From positions 103,791 through 167,790 of the forward strand of contig NZ_JAAVNE010000006.1 of the NCBI RefSeq assembly GCF_012103215.1: DNA of 64,000 nt. Direction: 5' to 3'. Of this stretch, positions 59,799 through 64,000 are shown piece after piece. The stretch comes from Falsiroseomonas selenitidurans. Its GTDB lineage: Bacteria > Pseudomonadota > Alphaproteobacteria > Acetobacterales > Acetobacteraceae. Made by a program: the position numbers and the translations under genes. Each line of letters starts with the position of its first letter. The first letter of the stretch is position 1. The notes below the pieces were generated by a model, which made no database searches, was not told the DNA's origin, and saw nothing but the letters and a program-made list of their open reading frames with translations.

Positions 59799-59833
59799 TC
59801 CAAGCCACCCGGCCGCAGCCGGCCGGGCGGCAT

Positions 59834-60643
59834 TCAGGCGGCCGGGGCTTCCGGCATGTCGGGCGCCGCCTCGGGCAGCACCTCGGCCGCCAGGTCCGGC
59901 AGCACTTCCTCCGGCAGGTCCTCGGCCGCGCCGATATCGGCGCCGGAGGAGCCGAGCTCGGCCGAGATGCCGTCCAGCACCGCACCGGCGACCATGTCGC
60001 AATACAGGTGGATGGCGCGGATCGCATCGTCATTGCCCGGGATCGGGTAGGCGATGCCGATCGGGTCGGCGTTGCTGTCCACCACGGCGACCACCGGGAT
60101 GCCGAGCTTGTTGGCCTCCTCGATCGCCAGCTTCTCCTTCACCGTGTCGATGACGAAGATGATGTCCGGCAGGCCGCCCATGTCCTTGATGCCGCCGAGC
60201 GCGCGGTCGAGCTTCTCGCGCTCCCGCGTCAGCATCAGGACTTCCTTCTTGGTCAGGCCCTGGATGTTGCCGCCGAGCTGCTCTTCCATCTGCTTCAGGC
60301 GCTTGATGCTGCCCTGGATGGTCTTCCAGTTGGTCAGCATGCCGCCGAGCCAGCGATGGTTCACATAATATTGCCCGCAGCGCGCGGCGCTCTCGGCGAC
60401 GTATTCGGCCGCGGCCTTCTTGGTGCCGACCAGCAGCACGCGGCCGCCGGCGGCGACCACGTCGCGGATCGCACGCAGCGCGCGGTCCATCATCGGCACG
60501 GTCTGCTGCAGGTCCAGGATATGGACCTGGTTGCGCACGCCGAAGATGTAGGGCGCCATCCGGGGGTTCCAGCGGCGGGTATGGTGGCCGAAATGCACGC
60601 CGGCCTCGAGCAGGCCGCGCAGGGTGACGTCGGGCATCGCCAT
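59834..60643 (-). CDS. rpsB: 30S ribosomal protein S2
   Basis: 269-aa S2. [40 protein letters not shown], then [18 protein letters not shown] and [19 protein letters not shown] are complete. An acidic Ala/Pro tail of about 30 residues extends the C-terminus. AGAAAGGA ahead of ATG 60643. First gene of the block running to lpxI. Confidence 0.97.
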   Translation of the reverse strand: MAMPDVTLRGLLEAGVHFGHHTRRWNPRMAPYIFGVRNQVHILDLQQTVPMMDRALRAIRDVVAAGGRVLLVGTKKAAAEYVAESAARCGQYYVNHRWLGGMLTNWKTIQGSIKRLKQMEEQLGGNIQGLTKKEVLMLTREREKLDRALGGIKDMGGLPDIIFVIDTVKEKLAIEEANKLGIPVVAVVDSNADPIGIAYPIPGNDDAIRAIHLYCDMVAGAVLDGISAELGSSGADIGAAEDLPEEVLPDLAAEVLPEAAPDMPEAPAA

Positions 60644-60943
60644 GGGCGAAATCCTTTCTACTTCCAGTGGTCCGGTTGTGCCTCCGCGCTGCCGCCCCCG
60701 CCCCTGAACCCTGGGGAGGGGACCGGACCCTCGGGATGTCCCGGAAGGTGCAACGCGTGCGAATTTGCCGCCCCGGGGCATGCACCCCGGGCCGGCCGGC
60801 GGGATATGCCCGAGGCGCCGCGCCGCCGCAACCCTTGGTGCCGGGGCCCGAAGCCGCAAGGGGCGCCGGGTCCGGCCCCCGGCTTGCCCCTTCCGGCCCC
60901 GCCCCTATCCTGGCCGCCCTGCCTCCGGACCCCCTGCCCCGCC
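60644..60943. promoter_or_regulatory. rpsB / glycosyltransferase divergent intergenic region
   Basis: 300 bp between divergent starts; it should contain promoters for rpsB (minus) and perhaps the glycosyltransferase (plus). It is GC-rich with runs of G or C (CCCTGGGGAGGGG region near 60710). The best -35-like hexamer on the minus strand, TTGCAC, has no fitting -10. No ORF or structured RNA recognised. Confidence 0.4.
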
Positions 60944-63262
60944 ATGCGCATCCTGGTCGTCTCCCCCACGCCCACCCATCCGCAGGATGCCGGCAACCGT
61001 GCCCGCATCCATGCCGTGCTCACCGGCCTGAAGCGGGCCGGCCATGCGGTGACGCTCTGCCTGCTGGATCGTGAGAAGGTCGCTCCACACCACCTTGAAT
61101 CGATGCGATCCTCCTGGGATGAGCTGATCCTGGTGCCGCATGACCGGACGCGCGAGAAGCCGAGCCTCGGCACGGTGTTCGGGCTGGACGACTGGGTGCA
61201 GCCGGCGCTGGAGGATGTGCTGCTGGGCCTGGCGGCGCGGCGGCCCAGCTTCGACATGGTGCTGGTGGAATACGTGTTCCTCAGCCGTGCCCTGACCTTC
61301 TTCCCGCCGCCCAACATGCGCTTCGCCACGCCGGTGCTGAAGGTGCTGGACACGCATGACCAGTTCGGCGGCCGCGACGCCCGCCTGCGGGCGCTGGGCC
61401 TGCCGGCCGCCTTCTACTTCACCACCGAGGCGGAGGAAGCCCGCGGCTTCGGCCGCGCCGACTTGGTGCTGGCCATCCAGGCCGAGGAACGCGCGGCCTT
61501 CGAGGAGTTCAGCCCGAAGCCGGTGCTGACGCTGGGCCATGTGCCCTCCGATCCGCGCCCGCCCCTGCCGCCGCGCCCCGCCACGGGCGGCCTGCGGGTC
61601 GGCTATATCGGCAGCGCCAACCCGATGAATGGGCGCGCGCTGGGCCGCTTCCTGGAGGCGCTGGACCTGCCGGCCTTCGCCGCCGCCGGCGGCACCATGG
61701 TGGTGGCCGGCGGCGCCGCGCGAGGGCTGGAGGCCATGGCGGGGCTGGAACTGCTGGGGCCGGTGGAGGATGCGGACACGCTCTATGCCGCGGTCGACCT
61801 GGTGGTGAACCCGCATGAGGGCGGCACCGGGCTCAAGATCAAGACGGTGGAGGCGCTGTCGCGTGGCCGGCCGGTGGCGGGCACCGCGGAAGCCTTTGCC
61901 GGCCTGGCGCCGGAAGCGCCCTTCCACGCCGCCCCGGATGCCCCGGCGCTGGCGGCCATCGTGCGGCGCGCCGCCGGCGATGCGCTGCTGCGCGCCCGGA
62001 TCGCCCGCGACTCGGCCGCCCTGTGGCAGCGCTATGCCGCCGAGGTGAAGCGGCAGGAAGCGGTGCTGGCGAGCCCCGCCATGCTGGGCCTGGCCGCCGC
62101 CCGGCCGCGGCTGCTGATCGCCACCGACCTCCGCTTCTGGGAGGAAAGGCTGGGCAACCACGCCCGGATCGCGGCGCTGGCCCGCGCCGCGCGCGGCGAG
62201 ATGGACCTCGACCTGTTCTTCCTGGGCACGATGTCTGAGCCGGAGCAGAAGCGGGCGCGGGCCATCATGGGCGCCCGCGCCCGCTGCTTCCCCACGGGAG
62301 CCCTGCCGCCGACGCCGGATGCACGGCTGCCGGCCGGGCTGACGCCCTTCGAGCGGCGTTCCGTCATCGCCTCCGCCCTGCCGGCCTTCGCCAAGCACCT
62401 GGCGGCCAACCCGCCGGATGCGGTGATGATCGAATACATCCGCCTGTCCTGGCTGCGCCATGCCATCGAGCGGCCGATGCTGAAGGTGCTGGACACGCAC
62501 GACATCATGTCGCTGCGCGCGCGCAACTTCGCCCATTTCGGGCACCGCCACTTCATCGAGATCAGCGTGGCGGAGGAGTTGCAGATCCTGTCCGCCTTCG
62601 ACCATCTGCTGGCGATCCAGCAGGAGGAGTTCCACTGGCTGGAGGCGCTGTTGCCCGGCCGGGTGCTGCTGGCGCCGCATATCGTGCCGCTGGCGCCGCG
62701 CGCGCCGGGCAATCCGGAAGGCCCGGTGCGCGTGGGCTTCATCGGCGGTGACAGCCCGATGAACCGCGACGGGCTGCGCTGGCTGCTGGACCAGGTCTGG
62801 CCGGCGATCGCGCCGCTGGGGGCGGAGCTGCACGTGGCCGGCATGGTCTGCGCCGCGCTGCCGCCGGGCCGCCCTGGCGTGGTGGCGCATGGCGCGGTGA
62901 AGCGGCCGGAGGATTTCCTGGCGACGCTCGATATCGGGGTGAACCCGGTCTTCTACGGCGGCGGGCTCAAGATCAAGACGGTGGAATACCTGTGCCACGG
63001 CCTGCCCAGCGTGCTGACGGCGGAGGCGCTGTACGGCATCTCGGGCGGCGCCGGGGTAGCCTATGCCCTGGCCGGGAACCGCGCCGAGTTCGTCGCGGTG
63101 CTGGCCGGGCTGGTGCTGGACCCGGCGGCGCGCGCCAGGATGGGCGATGCCGCCTTCGCCTTCGGCCGCCGCCATTTCGGCACCGAGGCGCTGGCGCCCG
63201 CCATGCGTGCCCTGGCCGGCCTCGCCCGCGGCATCGCGCCACCCCAGCGCGCCAGCGCGTGA
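60944..63262 (+). CDS. double-domain glycosyltransferase (GT4-like, internal duplication)
   Basis: 772-aa protein consisting of two similar glycosyltransferase-like halves (about 1-385 and 386-772). Shared landmarks in order: VEYVFLSRAL / IEYIRLSWLR; LKVLDTHDQFGGRDAR / LKVLDTHDIMSLRARNF; VGYIGSANPMNGRAL / VGFIGGDSPMNRDGL; and the GT4-type nucleotide-sugar motif GTGLKIKTVEALSRGRPV / GGGLKIKTVEYLCHGLPS. Likely transfers sugars in surface polysaccharide synthesis; whether both halves are active is unknown. ATG 60944. Followed by another glycosyltransferase gene. Confidence 0.8.
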   Translation: MRILVVSPTPTHPQDAGNRARIHAVLTGLKRAGHAVTLCLLDREKVAPHHLESMRSSWDELILVPHDRTREKPSLGTVFGLDDWVQPALEDVLLGLAARRPSFDMVLVEYVFLSRALTFFPPPNMRFATPVLKVLDTHDQFGGRDARLRALGLPAAFYFTTEAEEARGFGRADLVLAIQAEERAAFEEFSPKPVLTLGHVPSDPRPPLPPRPATGGLRVGYIGSANPMNGRALGRFLEALDLPAFAAAGGTMVVAGGAARGLEAMAGLELLGPVEDADTLYAAVDLVVNPHEGGTGLKIKTVEALSRGRPVAGTAEAFAGLAPEAPFHAAPDAPALAAIVRRAAGDALLRARIARDSAALWQRYAAEVKRQEAVLASPAMLGLAAARPRLLIATDLRFWEERLGNHARIAALARAARGEMDLDLFFLGTMSEPEQKRARAIMGARARCFPTGALPPTPDARLPAGLTPFERRSVIASALPAFAKHLAANPPDAVMIEYIRLSWLRHAIERPMLKVLDTHDIMSLRARNFAHFGHRHFIEISVAEELQILSAFDHLLAIQQEEFHWLEALLPGRVLLAPHIVPLAPRAPGNPEGPVRVGFIGGDSPMNRDGLRWLLDQVWPAIAPLGAELHVAGMVCAALPPGRPGVVAHGAVKRPEDFLATLDIGVNPVFYGGGLKIKTVEYLCHGLPSVLTAEALYGISGGAGVAYALAGNRAEFVAVLAGLVLDPAARARMGDAAFAFGRRHFGTEALAPAMRALAGLARGIAPPQRASA

Positions 63263-63362
63263 CGGCACGCCGCTTGGCGCGGCCGAAGCCGCCCGCTACA
63301 GGAACGGCATGAGGGGACGCAGCACCAGATCAGGGCCCAGCAGGCGCCGCTCCGCGCGCGGC

Positions 63363-64000
63363 GCATGAGCGTCCGGGCGGCCTGTCCCGAAGCCGGTGGC
63401 CCCGCTTCCGGCGTCGCGCTCCGTCGCCTGCTGGTCCTGCTGCCCGCCAGCCGCTTCGGCGGGACCGAGCGGCATACCGCGCAGCTTGCCGCGCATCTCG
63501 GCAGCTGGCCCGGGCTGGAGGTCAGCCTGGCGGCGGAGCCGGCGCTGCTGCCGGCACTCCGCGCTGCCTGCCCCGCCGGGCTGCCCGTCCCCCGGCTCCT
63601 CGCCGCCGCGATCGGCTGGCAGGACGGTGTCGCCCCGGCGGAGAATGCCGCGCGGCAGCAGGAGGCCGCCGAAGCGCTGCTGGCGGCGGCCGCCCCCGAC
63701 CTCGTCCTGTTGCCGCTGCCCTGGCCGAATGCCGGGCTGGGGCTGATGCCATTGCTGGCGGCGCGGCGCCTGCCCCGGCTGGTTGTGGTGCACCTGGCAC
63801 CCGATGGCGCCGCCCCGCCCGGCCTGGCGGAAGCCCTGCCCCGCCTGGATGCCGCCGGCGCCGCCTGGGCCGCGGTGGCGCCGCCCGGCGCGCGGCGGGC
63901 GGAACGCTTCTTCGGCCTGCCGGCGGGCCGCGTCGCGGTGGTGGACAATCCCGCCCCGCCGCCGCCCGCTGCCGACCGGGCATTGTTGCGGCACGGGCTG
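63363..64000 (+). CDS. glycosyltransferase N-terminal part (partial, runs off window)
   Basis: Open frame of 212 codons to the window end, no stop. After a short variable stretch, LRRLLVLLPASRFGGTERHT (with AQLAAHL following) is the typical GT4 N-terminal nucleotide loop (FGGTERH), then PRLVVVHLAPDG and ERFFGLPAGRVAVVDNP, the family's linker before the second domain. Lies 100 bp after the double-domain glycosyltransferase on the same strand, suggesting a polysaccharide cluster continuing beyond 64 kb. Confidence 0.75.

Noticed and set aside
60644..60943. tRNA or ribosomal-protein leader RNA upstream of rpsB
   Set aside because: No cloverleaf, no T-loop consensus and no recognisable S2-binding structure.

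Overview
The window is GC-rich (around 70 % by eye) bacterial chromosome, densely coded, with many ATGA/GTGA/TTGA stop-start overlaps. Gene order points to an alphaproteobacterium, most likely Acetobacteraceae (Roseomonas-like). The supporting blocks are eno-ftsB-pdhA-pdhB-pdhC-lpd-lipA-ratA, ppiD-trpE, trpG-trpD-trpC-moaC-moeA-lexA-comEC-gltX, and rpsB-tsf-pyrH-frr-uppS-cdsA-dxr-rseP-bamA-ompH-lpxD-fabZ-lpxA-lpxI. The pyruvate dehydrogenase E1-beta carries its own lipoyl domain, and a GTTC-N7-GTTC LexA box lies upstream of lexA; both are typical of alphaproteobacteria. No rRNA, tRNA, CRISPR array, IS element or phage gene was recognised. Genus assignment is inference.

Layout. 1-6.2 kb: pncC/cinA and an M20 peptidase, a methyltransferase, a left-handed-beta-helix acyltransferase, threonine aldolase, a GST, and an unusual 215-aa protein whose motif order matches ExoY/CyaA/edema-factor nucleotidyl cyclases in a very shortened form. 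A structured repeat family occurs at 2.68 kb and 6.25 kb. 6.4-17.5 kb (mostly minus strand): the lipoate/pyruvate dehydrogenase block, with a frameshifted methyltransferase-like gene between pdhA and ftsB. 17.5-21.3 kb (minus): three small orphan genes, pyrG, secG and tpiA, with a tandem hairpin repeat at the tpiA stop.

21.4-34.8 kb: ppiD-trpE and trpG-trpD-trpC-moaC-moeA-lexA on the plus strand, divided by a 4.9-kb accessory block (hydrolase-like lipoprotein, polytopic membrane protein, enolase-superfamily enzyme, MpaB-type oxygenase). A short foreign-looking segment with a 21-codon coupled ORF lies between trpG and trpD. 34.8-43.9 kb: a small membrane protein, comEC, gltX with a clear terminator, a membrane protein and a 1361-aa RTX protein. 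43.9-60.6 kb (minus): ycjX/ycjF, gloA, and the large envelope and translation block. 60.9-64.0 kb: a double-domain glycosyltransferase and the beginning of another one that runs off the window.

Together the window covers central carbon flux (enolase, TPI, PDH), tryptophan, CTP/UMP and molybdopterin synthesis, lipid A, isoprenoid and phospholipid precursor synthesis, outer-membrane assembly, ribosomal proteins and SOS control. The accessory genes sit at the joints between these conserved blocks.
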